Positions 44,751 through 56,710 of a stretch of 64,000 nucleotides of DNA are shown here, piece by piece; positions within the stretch are counted from its first letter, which is position 1, and every line of letters begins with the position of its first letter. Origin of the DNA: Nymphalis io. Lineage: Eukaryota; Arthropoda; Insecta; Lepidoptera; Nymphalidae. The notes under the pieces were generated by a model that searched no databases, was not told the origin of the DNA, and saw only the letters and a list, made by a program, of their open reading frames with translations. The translations under genes and the position numbers were made by a program. The stretch is taken from positions 10,912,001-10,976,000 of the forward strand of contig NC_065904.1 of assembly GCF_905147045.1 (NCBI RefSeq). Reading direction: 5' to 3'.

Positions 44751-45079
44751 TAAGTTTTATTTAAAATGAAATGTCTTTTTCTATGTATTTTTAAGCGAAA
44801 CATTTTATATATAAAAGAAATATTTCTTTGTAATGATAACATTATTGTCATCTTATCTTCTGTTATATTTTCCATAAAAAATATATTTATTATATTGATA
44901 TCTGACAAGATCATTTACCTTAATGCGTGTATATTTTTAGAATCGGTTACAAATACGATAACTCCTCTAAAAAATAATTCACGCTCTTGAACTCGTTGAC
45001 AATTAGTTGAGGTCCACATGTTTTATCGACTGATGCATCGCTTTAAAAAAGTATAAATAAATATTTACGAACATCTATA
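44751..45079. other. No recognisable feature
   Basis: AT-rich; the 74-residue plus frame (44766-44990) is Ile/Phe-rich chance sequence. Confidence 0.5.
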
Positions 45080-45240
45080 ATAATATTAAATGTATATGTT
45101 CTGTTTGTTAAGCAAAGCTAAGCCACTGAATCGATTTTAATAAAATTTGATATGAACCAAGCTTGAGTCCCAAGGACGGCTATAGGCATTTACCGAATAC
45201 CTACGCGAGCAACCACGGATAAATACTAATAATATATACT
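45080..45240 (+). repeat. Repeat F copy 4
   Basis: 'actgaatcgattttaataaa', 'gaaccaagcttgagtcccaa' and a degraded GC end 'ctacgcgagcaaccacgg' follow the F order. Confidence 0.6.
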
Positions 45241-45631
45241 AGTAACTAGTAATATATATATAACACACGATCACTTATATACTCAGAAGTCTAACCTTGA
45301 GAAACGTATCTGTAAATAATAAGCGCATTCGTCTGTGCGTCAGTCAAGGGCAGACCTTGCACTTTTAGCGATGATATGTGTTAATTGTACTATAACGTTT
45401 TATTCGCAGCACTAATGCGTCTGTGCTTTTTACTTTTTCTATTGGCTCGTGTTAATGACTTTACTTAAAAAAAACACTACACATACACTTAAAATTATAT
45501 TTTATAAAAATTATTTACGTACCAATTAGTGAGTTATAGATAAATAAACACCTTTGGGAAAGGTACCTCATGTGGTATGTTTTCCGTACCCGCGTTATCT
45601 TCAAAATTTTATGATAATCGGTTCATTAGTT

Positions 45632-45649
45632 AAGAAAAAAACGTAACAA
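45632..45649 (+). repeat. Left 18-bp TSD of truncated SINE-A
   Basis: 'aagaaaaaaacgtaacaa' recurs exactly at 45751-45768. Confidence 0.95.
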
Positions 45650-45750
45650 GTAGTAACAGCCTGTTAATGTCCCACTGCTGGGCTAAGGCCCCCTCTCCCT
45701 TTTGAGGAGAAGGTTTAAAATTAAACACATGAAAATTCAGTGGTGCTGAA
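45650..45750 (-). mobile_element. SINE-A, headless and internally deleted, with 18-bp TSD
   Basis: Contains the 3' end ('taacagcctgttaatgtccc' to 'ggagaaggttt') joined to a short piece of body ('acacatgaaaattcagtggt'). It lacks the tRNA-like head and about 130 bases of body. The perfect duplication brackets the deleted form, so the deletion occurred before or during integration. Confidence 0.92.
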
Positions 45751-45768
45751 AAGAAAAAAACGTAACAA
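45751..45768 (+). repeat. Right 18-bp TSD of truncated SINE-A
   Basis: Exact repeat of 45632-45649. Confidence 0.95.
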
Positions 45769-45835
45769 ACAAATTAATTAATATATAGACTTTAGAATTA
45801 TTTACATAAAGCCTTAAGTATATTTAAATAAAAAT

Positions 45836-45945
45836 CATGACAGCGTGGAATAGTGGCAATAATGCTAGCAGCGTTTCCCTTTTCCTCTGGGTGAATAACG
45901 AATCAGCCCCCTGTCTCAAATAGAGGCGATAAGACGAGAATCTAT
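45836..45945. repeat. Repeat H copy 2
   Basis: 'gtggaatagtggcaataatg' and 'ctagcagcgtttccc' match 29238-29270. The downstream 'gggtgaataacgaatcagcc' is not shared by eye. Confidence 0.45.
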
Positions 45946-46589
45946 TTTTATAATTAAGATAAACTAAATATATAATAGCTAATATACATATTGAAAGTTA
46001 AGTTTAATATTTCTACCAATTCTACTAACAAATTATGAATTTATCGCAATCGAATCGAAGCGTAATCGCTGCGGTTTATTCGTTTTCCTATTCTTTAATT
46101 TAATTTTCGACTATTGGCATAAAAGTTAACAATTAAGTTTGATTTTTACATAACGGTATACATTAACATCATATCAGTTCGGTTGCGATGCGAATAAATA
46201 TAGAATAGTCAAAGTTGGATTGAAATTGAATCGGGAACGTATCGTAATTGTGATAGATTAGTAGAATCGGGCCCCAGCTTACTTTGCTAAATGTTATTCA
46301 TTAAAATAAATATTTAATCAATCAGCTACTTTAACATAATTGGGAAAAGCATTAAAATCAAACGCTGTTATTAATATTTAAATAATGTTGGTATAATTAA
46401 GTTATAATGAGTTACAGCGCTCTCATGCCGCGCTTTCAAGCTGGTGAATTTATCCATTGTATGCACATGCGAATTCATACGTAAAATATTCTGCATTAAA
46501 TTATTATAAGTAAAACGCTAATTGGTCGTTTAATGTAAGGAATATTGCATTTCGAAAATATTTAAGTTGAAAAAAAAATATAAGGCTGA
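45946..46589. other. No recognisable feature
   Basis: AT-rich, no family match. Confidence 0.55.
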
Positions 46590-47070
46590 CTGGTATTGTG
46601 CTTTACTGGTCTCCGGCACCAATAAATTGGCACTGTAAGCAAAAATTAACATCCTTCATCGCCAATGTGTCGCCAACATTGGGAACAAATATGTCCCAAC
46701 TGTGTATGTGACTGGTAGGGATTTGTGCAAGCTCGTCTGTGTAGGTACCACCCACTCATCAGATATTCTACCGCAAAACAGCAGTACTTCGTATTGTTGT
46801 GTTCCGGTTTGAAGGATGAGTGAGCCAATGTAATTACAGGCACAAGAGACATAACATACTAGTTCCCAAGGTTGGTGGCGCATTGGCAATGTAAGCGATG
46901 GTTAACATTTCTTACAATGCCATTGTCTATGGGCGTTGGTGACCTACCATCAGGTGGCCCAATGCACGTCCGCCTTCCTTTTCTTTAAAAAAAATCCCTT
47001 GTCAGTACACTAGCTCAGTCATTCTTCTAACTAGAATACAACAATACTAAGCATAAATTATTTCAAAATA
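46590..47070 (-). mobile_element. Old repeat B (-), split by a younger B
   Basis: The left part (46598-46700: 'aattggcactgtaagcaaaa', 'tgtgtcgccaacattgggaa') continues in sense on the far side of the insert (46998-47060: 'cccttgtcagtacactagct', 'gaatacaacaatactaagca'). The reading order is exactly that of repeat B in reverse. Confidence 0.78.
46707..46990 (+). mobile_element. Repeat B (+), nested in older B
   Basis: 'gactggtagggatttgtgca' through 'gtaccacccactcatcagat' to a slightly shortened 3' end 'gacctaccatcaggtggccc' and an A-run. Opposite in orientation to its host copy. Confidence 0.87.
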
Positions 47071-48665
47071 AATTGGAATTATAGGAAAAGTATTTACAAT
47101 CACTGGATGTCATTCAAGACATGATATACTGTTTTGTGACAGTGATTTGACAATTCACTTTATATGAAATGTTTAAAAAAACGTATCTTATTGATCAGAG
47201 TAATGCTTAAAGTGTGTTTACTCAATATTTAATACACGTTTTTTTTTATTTTATTTCAATAAATCGCTTTTCGCAAATTTTATGACAAAATGCCGGCCCT
47301 AAGGCGACTGGCCTTAGCGTATTCAGGGCCACGCAACGCAGTGTGTTGCACTCAGCTTTGCCGCAAATCATAAGCGATAGCGACTTTGTTATTACTACAA
47401 GTATATTTTAACTTTCGTTTATTTTTTAAGATAAATTTCTGTATGTATACACTTTTAAAACGTTAAGTTATAAATAAAAATACTTTAAAAACAATACGTA
47501 GTTCGTATATTTGTATGAATGCTGTTATATTTATGAAATATTTAATACTTTTTACAAGTTATAGCTTTTATAAATATTAATTATATTATTTTCTACATTT
47601 GATTTAATTAATGCAAAGAATTGAAGTATTAAAGAAACTGTTCCTTATATATTAATTTTCTTGTTCTAGAATCTATTTATACATAAGCAAAAACAAACAA
47701 ATAGGTAACCTTTTCTTTGCTGTTTGTCAAATCTGCTTTAGTTTGGTAGGTACAACGCAACAAAACGGAAAAAGATCGCTACTTATTATTGTTCATGTAA
47801 ACATAACCACAGGGTGAATACTAGTGTCCGCTTTTAGCTTCATTAAGCTTACGTAACAATATCAGACAAATGACAGTAAAAATATTTAACAAACATAAGC
47901 GATAATTTCTACAAAATACGCTTTGGAAAAAAGCGTTCGCAATAAAAAACTACGCTTAGTTGCAATAACGATTTTTTTATCTTTCAATAAATAAACAAAC
48001 CTCCATAAACATCTGTGCTTTTGCTGTATCATTCCATAATTAAGGTTATTTTTGTTGTTTGCATATTTTAATTACTATCGTGGGTGCAGCTAGATGCATA
48101 GATTTATACCCGCTGTTTCTTGTGACTTATACCACTCGCAAAGACGTGATAATTTCGGCCAACACTGAAGGTGAGAGCTCCGTATTTATAAACACGTCGA
48201 CTCGTATAGCTCTTATTGGACTTCCTGCTGTTTGTTGCTCATAAATCTAAATATAACTGCCTACACGATGACATGGTTTGCCTTGAACCTGTCCATCAAA
48301 CGTTCTTTTTTTGAATGTTTGTATGTTTTTTAATAATGGTTCTATTAAAATTGTCTATGCTTTATTTTTCGTAATTTTTATGAAGCGTTATTTCGTTGGG
48401 TAGGTTAGGTTGGTTTATAAGAGGTATGTTTATTGAGGTCCATGACTCCAAAAAGGGGGTATGGGGATCCTAACGACATAAGTTTTTTTTTAACATTATA
48501 GTAATATATAGCAACGAAGTATATATTATTTATGCCACACACACATAAGAAAACGGTGGAGACTGACTAGTATGACGTTCTTCTTGTGCCGTATGACGTC
48601 ACGACATAAAATTCGATCTTACCCCCAAGCCCCATTAGATGTTTCACATCAAAATTATTATATTT
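47071..48665. other. 1.6 kb without recognisable features
   Basis: AT-rich with a slightly GC-richer patch at 47290-47380. The 61-residue frame at 48059-48244 has no motif. Confidence 0.5.
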
Positions 48666-48852
48666 GACGAGCCTGTTGACCTGGTTGGTAATACTTGCTT
48701 TTCACGCCGAAGGTTGTGGGTTCGATTCTCACTCAGGACAGACATTTGTGTGCATGAACATGTCTGTTTGTCCTGAGTCTGGGTGTAATTATCTATATAA
48801 GTATTTTTTTATAAAAGAAAAATAGTGTATGTAATTATCAGTTGTCTAGTTT
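48666..48852 (+). mobile_element. SINE-C copy 3, forward portion
   Basis: 'gacgagcctgttgacctggt', B box 'gtgggttcgattctcactca' and body, ending abruptly after 'cagttgtctagtttc'. The next base begins an inverted SINE-C segment. Confidence 0.85.
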
Positions 48853-48974
48853 CCTGGGACATTTTTCACGCACGGTAATCTGATCCCTCACTAAGTAAAG
48901 CTTGTGCTATGGAAACCAGACAGCTGATATACTACGTAAACTATTTTTCTTTTGTAAATACATACTTATATGGA
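48853..48974 (-). mobile_element. SINE-C copy 3, inverted tail portion
   Basis: 'cctgggacatttttcacgca' to 'atacttatatggata' is the reverse complement of the SINE-C 3' half. It overlaps the forward portion by about 55 bases, so the transcript could fold into a long imperfect hairpin. Confidence 0.85.
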
Positions 48975-49434
48975 TAAGTGTGGAGTACTTAGATATATAT
49001 GACGTCTACTTGAATGAAGATTCTATTTTGACTAGTGTTCTTGAAATTGATGTTCAGATGAAATACTCTCTGTGGTTGTAGTAACGCTTAGACTTGCAAA
49101 CAGTAGAATTACATCGAGATAACCGCTACACAGTAAGGAAATAAATTAAGCCAGTATTATACCACTGTCAAGGAAATTGAATACTCATTGATTTTACACA
49201 ACTGCCTTCGATCCCAGGAACCAAATCGCTTGTTTACAAAATGCTGTCATGTTTCTATATTGTTATGTACAGTCTGTATGTGATATCGGCATTAACTGTA
49301 TGCAAAATATAAATTATTCATAACATGACGTATTATTTTATTAAACAATGCTGAGAACGAAGATACTATTGCTTATAATAATTCGTCTATAAATGCAACT
49401 GCAAAAATGTATTTAGTTTTTTAATGTACTGGTG
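48975..49434. other. No recognisable feature
   Basis: AT-rich, no family match. Confidence 0.55.
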
Positions 49435-49632
49435 AGATATTTAAATTGTAAGAAATATTAAACATTTCTTACTTCAATGCGTCACCAACCTTTCGAACTG
49501 AGGTGTCACGTCTCTTGTGCCTGTATTTTCCCTGGATTACTTACCCTTGTATACCCACAATAAAACTAGGTATTTCTACTTGACGGTAGAATACCCTTAT
49601 ATAGTCTGCCTTGCACGAAGCTCTACCAGCAA
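49435..49632 (-). mobile_element. Repeat B (-), diverged
   Basis: 'attgtaagaaatattaaaca', 'caatgcgtcaccaacctttc', 'cgtctcttgtgcctgtattt' and 'gcacgaagctctaccagc' follow B in reverse, without the A-tail end. Confidence 0.72.
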
Positions 49633-49680
49633 ATATTTATGAGATACAACAATGTGTGTCTTATATTACTATCACACTGC

Positions 49681-49930
49681 AATCTTGGTCTGGTGGCTAG
49701 CTTATAAGGGTGTGAATTGCAAGCCTCTGGATTCAAAGCTAGGCCACTAACAAGTTTTTTGTCAAGAAATTCATTAGCAGCACGAAGTTTAAAAGTCGAT
49801 GATAAAATGCCTCGTTGAAGGGCCCGTGCCTCGAAAATAATGCCAACGTCAAGCCATTGGGTTACGAGAGTGAGGAAATAAAAAGTGCACACATTTCTTT
49901 ATATAGTAAAGAAATGTGCTATGCACACAA
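49681..49930 (+). mobile_element. SINE-D, diverged, near full length
   Basis: 'cttggtctggtggctagctt', 'cctctggattcaaagctagg', 'attcattagcagcacgaagt', 'cccgtgcctcgaaaataatg' and 'aaagtgcacacattt'. The B box is weakened. Confidence 0.75.
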
Positions 49931-50159
49931 AATTAAAAGCAGTATTAAGATAAATCTTGTGATTTAAAAAAGTATGAATAATCAACATAAGTGATACATT
50001 ATTACATATGTGTTCAAGATAAATAGATGCATAATATTACGTAAGCTCCACTCGACTCTGTAACTAGGTTTTGTTATATATACTGAGCAACCGATTGCCA
50101 TAAAAATCTAAATACAGTCAGACAGAACAACGTCTGTTAGGTTTTTCTAGTGTTTACTT

Positions 50160-50335
50160 ACTTACTTAATATTATAAATGCCAAAGTGAGTTTGATTTTT
50201 TTTAGTTTATTTCACTTACACGTCTTGACTACTAAACTAATCGTCGTGACTTTGCATAACCTTTTTAAGGGTTCAGAAAAGGACATAGTTTACCTAGCAC
50301 CTCCTCCGCGGGACAGTAACTAGTATATTATAAAA
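50160..50335 (+). repeat. Repeat F copy 5
   Basis: 'ttaatattataaatgccaaa' start, a middle that varies, and a terminus 'cctccgcgggacagtaacta' followed by 'gtat'. The ACTAG|T ending fits a Helitron 3' CTAG terminus next to T. Confidence 0.5.
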
Positions 50336-51834
50336 TTCCAATGAAAACCCTCTCAAAAAAGTGAACGCGGTGTCCTTATCTCAGCTTATTTTATTCAAAC
50401 TGGCGCCAAGCCAAATCATTGACGATTAGTTGACAATGCGTCATACACTCGTAGCTGCAGAATAAATATTTATTAACGGTGATTTATAAAATTTATATAT
50501 GGACACGACGTAAAATATATGCTTGTGAAATGAATAGTAATTTGTAATTAAATGTTTCGCTCATTTTTGTTGGTTTTAATGATTTGTATTGTTTTTTTTT
50601 CTTTTCGCTTATTGCCCGTATCTATGCGAGCACTTGATGGCATACTTTCTGCCAATGTCACGTATTCAAATAAAGAACTATTATTTGCGATATTGGAAAA
50701 CTATGAATGTTGCTATTATACATAAATGATCGCTTCGCTGTCTGTGAACGGATTTTAATTGATTAGATTATATAATTTGAGTATAGGACCACCTCATTTA
50801 GAAAGTTAAATACGTTTATTATTAAAAAATACTACAACATATATTTACCAGTAAAAGTATAAATGTAATTGTAAATAAACGTAAAGAACCGTTTCAAAAG
50901 TTTAGTATGAGTTAAGTATTAAAAATATTGTTCATTTTATTTTGCCTCGCCTGGCATAAGTAATTTAGCTTAAAATATATTTAATTTATTATTTAGTTAT
51001 AATTATTAGCTGTACGAGTTCAAATCGAATTTGGTCTTATACTGATTATTTCATAACAACCAAAAAAAAAAAAAGTTCTTGTCTGTTGTTTTTGGTAGAA
51101 TCTAATTCCAAGCCGGTGGTAGATTTCACATTATACGGTAACACGGCGATTCAAAAGTGCTTATTTGAATTAAGAATATTTCAGTTTTCATTTTGGTTAT
51201 CGCATTTAAACGAAGTGTACACGCGATGGCTGGTTTAAATAATAAATTACGCACAGTACAGACTGCATAATATCGATACATCAGAACAATTCAAATGCAC
51301 GACACGTATTGAAGAAACACACAGGTTTCCCTGTCTGACCGCAAGCTTCCCTTATCACCTATTGTCTGTCCAAGGTCTGGCGCTGTGCGGTCTGGACGTG
51401 GAAATGAGCTGGATTTTTGATTACATTTGTTTTCGAGATCTCAATTAAATAAATATTGTCCTTTTTTTCGAATTTATATTTTTATATTATTCGTTATAAT
51501 CACTTTTTGGTCCATCATAGCTACAAAGGGGTTTCCATATTTAACTAAATATTGCACCTAATAAATCACAGTTACAGACGTTGCTGTCGCAGTCGTTGTT
51601 GTTGTTTATAATTTTTTTTCCTATTTTCTTTCTTACAAATATGTTTCGATTATTTATTATTCGCAAAATTATTGTTATTTATATTTGCTTGTCGTGTCTC
51701 ACATACATCAATGGATTTATTTCGATAATTGTATTTTCAGCAAATATTGTTAATTTGTACTATAATTATTTTTTTAATTTTATTTTTTATTATACGCAAT
51801 AAAACCCTTATTAGATAATTATTAAGTAAAGAAA
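50336..51834. other. 1.5 kb without recognisable features
   Basis: AT-rich with a GC-richer, apparently unique segment at about 51290-51410. The 73-residue frame at 51581-51802 is Ile/Phe-rich chance sequence. Confidence 0.5.
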
Positions 51835-52045
51835 GCAACATGCTGTACTTCTCACTGCTAGGTTAAGACGTAATTTACTTTGAAGAAAACGGCTGAAGCT
51901 GAATCTATCAAGCTGTGCCTTTGTCACAATTTATCCGACACCAGCACGAGATGAATTATAAGCAGAAATTAAAAACATGATAATACAGAGGTGCTTGCGC
52001 GGGTTTGAACCTGAAATCTTCGGTTAAAATTCACGTGTTCATCAT
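51835..52045 (-). mobile_element. SINE-A, old
   Basis: 'tctcactgctaggttaagac', 'agcacgagatgaattataag', 'gcttgcgcgggtttgaacct' and 'cggttaaaattcacgtgttc' in order; the centre is scrambled. Confidence 0.68.
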
Positions 52046-53397
52046 CTATTAAGTAACAATATTTATTAAAATTTACTAATCATACTTTTATAAAGTACAT
52101 TTTGATTAAGACAAATAGTAGAAAAAATATAAAAATAATTATTCTGATATTCAACATAAAATTAAAGTTATTATCTTAATGCATATCAAATATAACTATA
52201 TGAAATAAAAATTGCAAAACAATAAAAAAATAAGAAGATATCGTGATAAAGTTAATAATCCTCGATGGATTCCTAAAAACTCACATAAGCTTTATTTTAC
52301 AAAGGTAATAACGGGTAATCAAATATGTGCCTTAATCGTTATTTAATTTTATACAAAAATGCATTGTAAGATGTATTAAATTCTACATGTTATGTTTAGT
52401 CATGTTATCCAAACGAAATATCATTAAATGGAAAGAAAATGGATTGTAAAAATATTGGGATTTTATTATTCATTAATGTATTCGTTTTGATGTATTTAAT
52501 TGAAATAATTATAAACTTAAATTAACTCATTAATATTTTGGTTTTCCATACGAACACACCGTATATATATTTTATTTATTCAATTTTATATTTATTACTG
52601 CGCAATTTTCAACGCTGCCATTTATTTATTGCTTCAACTTATTTACCTTTTCTATGATATTTTTGCTCGCGTTCTTTGTTTGAAATTTAAACATTTATAA
52701 AAACATGTATAGGTACCGATTATGTGTTACGTGCCAGTATTTTTAGCACTTATAAACTTTATGTTAAATATTAAACAATTATGTGTGTAATTTAAAAATG
52801 TTTCTACAAAGATAAAAAGAATTCTATTTTCAAAATGGAATTCTATTTTTATTGAACTCTTTAAAGTACCTACTTCTAGGATTTACGACAACCTATCCCG
52901 GCAACATTGAAGCAGTAACAATTTCCGATTGCCATCTTTGTATATCGTTGAGCTATAGATACTTAAAGTGATTTCATTTCAATTGTCAATTTTTTTCGAT
53001 TTTTTATTAATCATGTAAAATAATATAATTGATAAATATAATTCAAAAATAATATTTAATAAGATAATGTTAACGAGAATAAAACAAATTATTCAAATGG
53101 AATTAATTACATATTTATATATGTCATTTATTTTTACTTTTATTTAGGATGTTAGTGACATATGAAATAAAAAAGCTTTTCACAAATAATGTATAAGATA
53201 TTAAGGAAAATATCAGAAAAGTCGTCAATCACTCTTACCTCTGGAATTAATGAGGTATTATGAAAATTTTTAGCTTGCAATTGGTGAGTTTATAGTTTGT
53301 TTATTTTTGAAACTTGAGTACCATTAAAATCATTTTTTGTTAAATGATGACGATATGCGATATCAATATTTATATATATCTTTCCCGATATTACTAC
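52046..53397. other. 1.35 kb without recognisable features
   Basis: Very AT-rich, no frame and no family match. Confidence 0.55.
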
Positions 53398-53530
53398 GAT
53401 GGCTTTGAGCAAGTACCCGTCTGGGTAGAAACCATACACTTGTCAAACAAGACTTAGAATTGTTGCGTTCCGGTTTGAAGCGCGAATGAGCCAGTGTAAC
53501 CACAGGCCGATATAAAGTATTAATAGATGT
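53398..53530 (+). mobile_element. Repeat B 5' half, diverged
   Basis: 'ggctttgagcaagtacccgt', 'ttgcgttccggtttgaagcg' and 'gaatgagccagtgtaaccac' match B; it stops before the 3' half. Confidence 0.68.
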
Positions 53531-53541
53531 TAAGCGATGTT

Positions 53542-53862
53542 AAAAAGCCGAGATGGCCCAGTGGTATGAACGCGTGAATCCTAACCCACCCACCTCTTGA
53601 ACCCACGATCATCGTGGGTTCAAGACCGGGCAAGCTGAACTGAATGTTCATGTTCTAAATTTGTTATTATAATTCATCTCGTGCTTGACGGTGAAGGAAG
53701 ACATCGTGAGGACTACATGTGTCGAGTTTCTCTGAAATTCTGCCAGATGTGTATTACACCAACCCGCTTTGGAGCAGCGTGGTAGAATAAGCTCCAAACC
53801 TTCTCTTCAAAAAGGGAGAGGAGGCCTTAGCCCAGCAGTGGGACATTCACAGGCTGTTACTG
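53542..53862 (+). mobile_element. SINE-A with B-box inverted duplication
   Basis: Head 'agccgagatggcccagtggt' and a full body to 'aggctgttac'. Between the anticodon-like region and the T-arm an inverted copy of the B box is inserted. Flanks 'taagcgatgtta' (53531) and 'taagcgaagttta' (53863) are a likely TSD with small changes. Confidence 0.9.
53595..53625. repeat. Perfect palindrome at a SINE B box, 15-bp arms
   Basis: 'tcttgaacccacgat' (53595-53609), one central c, then 'atcgtgggttcaaga' (53611-53625). The right arm is the normal B-box sequence; the left arm is extra. Confidence 0.97.
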
Positions 53863-54231
53863 TAAGCGAAGTTTAACAGTAACAGTTTTCGCAAGACCTT
53901 CCCGGCAGCGATTCGTTAATGGGATTTTTAATTTCGTTAAAAGCACAAGGAACCCTAAATATTTTTTATTATGCATTTTTCGGCGGCACCTGTATAATTT
54001 ACAAAAAGGGCCGCGTGTTACGGTTCGCGACACAGATTGCAGCATTTTTTGCCCGCATTGTTCTGTGTGAATCCTATAAGGACTTATTCTTAATGTTTTT
54101 TTTTTTAAATTGTGATGTATTACAATATTTTTTTTAAAATACCGTCGTAGTTCAGAATCGACACTTAACCTTATGAATTTAGAAATTAACGCAAATTAGA
54201 GTAAAATTAAAAATAAACGTTAAGTAGTAAC

Positions 54232-54463
54232 AAGTCTGTAAATGTCCTATTGCTGTGTTAAGCGTCTCTTTTTGAGTAGAAGGTTAAAGAGTTTATTCCA
54301 CCCTGCTGCACCAATGTGGGTTGATGGATACACTATAAAAGATTTTCTTCACACACATGTTTTTCACAATGTTTTCCACAGCACAAGATCAATTAGAACC
54401 ACGAACCCGAAATCATTGGTTATGAGACACGTGTTTAGCCAATTGCCAATTTTGGCTTCCTAA
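54232..54463 (-). mobile_element. SINE-A, diverged
   Basis: 'caagtctgtaaatgtcctat', 'attccaccctgctgcaccaa', 'tgtgggttgatgga' and a head reduced to 'gccaattttggct'. Confidence 0.68.
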
Positions 54464-55304
54464 CAAAATGTGAATACTTAATTAGAAATGTATAATCGGT
54501 TTTTTTCAGAATTAACATTACATTTGTTCATGTACAAAGAAAACCTAAGAAATAAATCCCAATAAAGGTCCTTGTAACCGAGTCCTTTCTCAAATTGAAG
54601 ATGTACAAAAATCCTTACGCTTCGTCGCGTGCTTATCACGTGTGACGGGTTGCACGTAACGCATCTTTAGTGTATGTACAATAAACGACAAAAGCATTAA
54701 TTATCATAAATTTACTTACATTACAATATATATGTAAATAAAATCATCGTATACAAGCGTTTTGTCTTAAGTCTTTGTCGAGTTATCGATTGACAGTTGT
54801 CAAATTGAAAAAAGAATAAGTTTTATTAATTTAAGATTAATGATGAATAATAAAATTTTAATTTTAATTGTGCTTTACAATAAATGTTGTTTTTGTGATT
54901 TGTTTAGAAAAAAACGTAAATAAATCTTTATTTATGTATACCTAAATACTCATATATATATTTATTTATTTATATGTATGTTTTTATCTTATTTATATAT
55001 TTACATTTACCATAAGGTAAATGTCGAGTTAAGTGTTAAATTGTGTTAGTAATTTTGACTGCCACACTTAACTAGCCGGCATCATAACATTCGGGGTCTA
55101 ATTATCCTCCTGAACAAGAGACCTAGTTTTTTTCCCAGCATTGGTAAGCTTGGCTACTGATCATGTTAATTTATATCGATTTTATATATGTAATTATAAT
55201 AATGTTTGTATTGTTCGTTATTAGTCGTGGAAAAAAAACTATTAAAGAGGTTTGAAGAAGGAGGCTACTTTGCTCATAAATTTTTGACGGAATGTGATGT
55301 ATTT
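54464..55304. other. No recognisable feature
   Basis: AT-rich; a small inverted repeat (9-bp arms, 'acatttacc' and 'ggtaaatgt') at 55004-55025. Confidence 0.5.
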
Positions 55305-55540
55305 TGAAAGAGCTGAGATGGCAAAGCGTCTAAAAGACATTTGTGTTTATAATTCCTCTTGTGCTTGGTACTGAAGGGAGATATCGTGAGGAAATATGCA
55401 TGTTTCGGATGAAAATCTACCACATACACATCCCATAACTCCAGCATTGCATCAAAATGGTGGAATAAGCTCTAAACCGTTTCCGTAAAAATATTGTTCT
55501 TAGCTCAGCAGTGGGATATTTACTAGATATTTATTTAGCA
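55305..55540 (+). mobile_element. SINE-A, head deleted after A box
   Basis: 'agctgagatggcaaagcgtc' then directly 'tgtgtttataattcctcttg', so the B box is deleted. The rest runs to 'ttagctcagcagtgggatat'. Confidence 0.72.
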
Positions 55541-56698
55541 GTGGGTTTTTACTTTCTACGTTTTATACTATTCTATTTATATTACATTACATTGGATATT
55601 CAACTTTATTATCAGCGCACGAAGTATTGTTTTTATATTGGCACTAGTAATTTCAGTACCAAAATGTATAAATAAATATACTTGTACTAGTTTATTTCAT
55701 TAGTGAAACTGTTTTCAATTAATGTTTTTGATAGATATTTCTTGAAATTAATAATTCGGCTCCCAAATTAGTCAATTCAAGAACTACACGGTTCTGAAAA
55801 GGCTCTTTTCATTTCGATCTATGTAAGATTGAAGATAATTATCAATTTAATCAACCAATTCATCGTATTCGCTGAACTTTGATCAGCGCTTCTGTTAGTT
55901 TTATATACGTCGCATTCAAGTTTTAATATAAGTTACATTGATTTTTTTAATTAATTCATGTTGTATATTATATATTAAATTAAGTTATGAGTTTTTTAAT
56001 AAAACATATTAATTGAAATCAAAAATTGTCGTTAAAGGGAACGTTATTATTTTTTGAACATTATGTAGAAGCATGTATGTACAATTGTTTATTGATTAAC
56101 AAAAACATAATTCGGAAACATATATTATATCGGATCTCCTTGGTCAGGTCAGTTTACATCATTTACGTAATTTTTTCTTCCTTCATCCCTTAAATTTCGA
56201 ACGTAGCATTCAAAACAATTAATTAATTTATTTATTTATCTATTAATTATTTTATCATATATAATTTCATCTATGTACTAAAAATAATTACATTGGTATT
56301 GTTACCATCACAGAAAGTATATAGCAAAATTTGATACATATGTTTAAATATTTAGTTAAATTAAATATTAGCTGAGTAAAACAAAAGCATTTTTGCCACA
56401 ACAGTACTCGAAAATTCGGCGTAATCTTACTTACATCTGTAATTCATATGAATACAGCGATGATACATCGAAAAAATATACAAAATTAAATTATTCATTC
56501 GCAATTATTTTCAATTTATATTCAATAACTTAAAATTGTTATTATATCAAATGAATTAATGTTCCGATTTCATCCGATTACACGATGCGCATTGATTTTT
56601 CCTGGGATGAAAATGATATATGTTGCCTCAAGTTATGCTGGGTTAAATTGACATCCAACTGTTTGCGCATGATGGGATATAGAGATGGATAATATTTT
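55541..56698. other. 1.15 kb without recognisable features
   Basis: AT-rich, no family match. Confidence 0.55.
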
Positions 56699-56710
56699 TC
56701 AGTGCATACA

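Noticed and set aside
48402..48415. Telomeric TTAGG repeats
   Set aside because: Only about two imperfect units ('gtaggttaggttgg'), no array.
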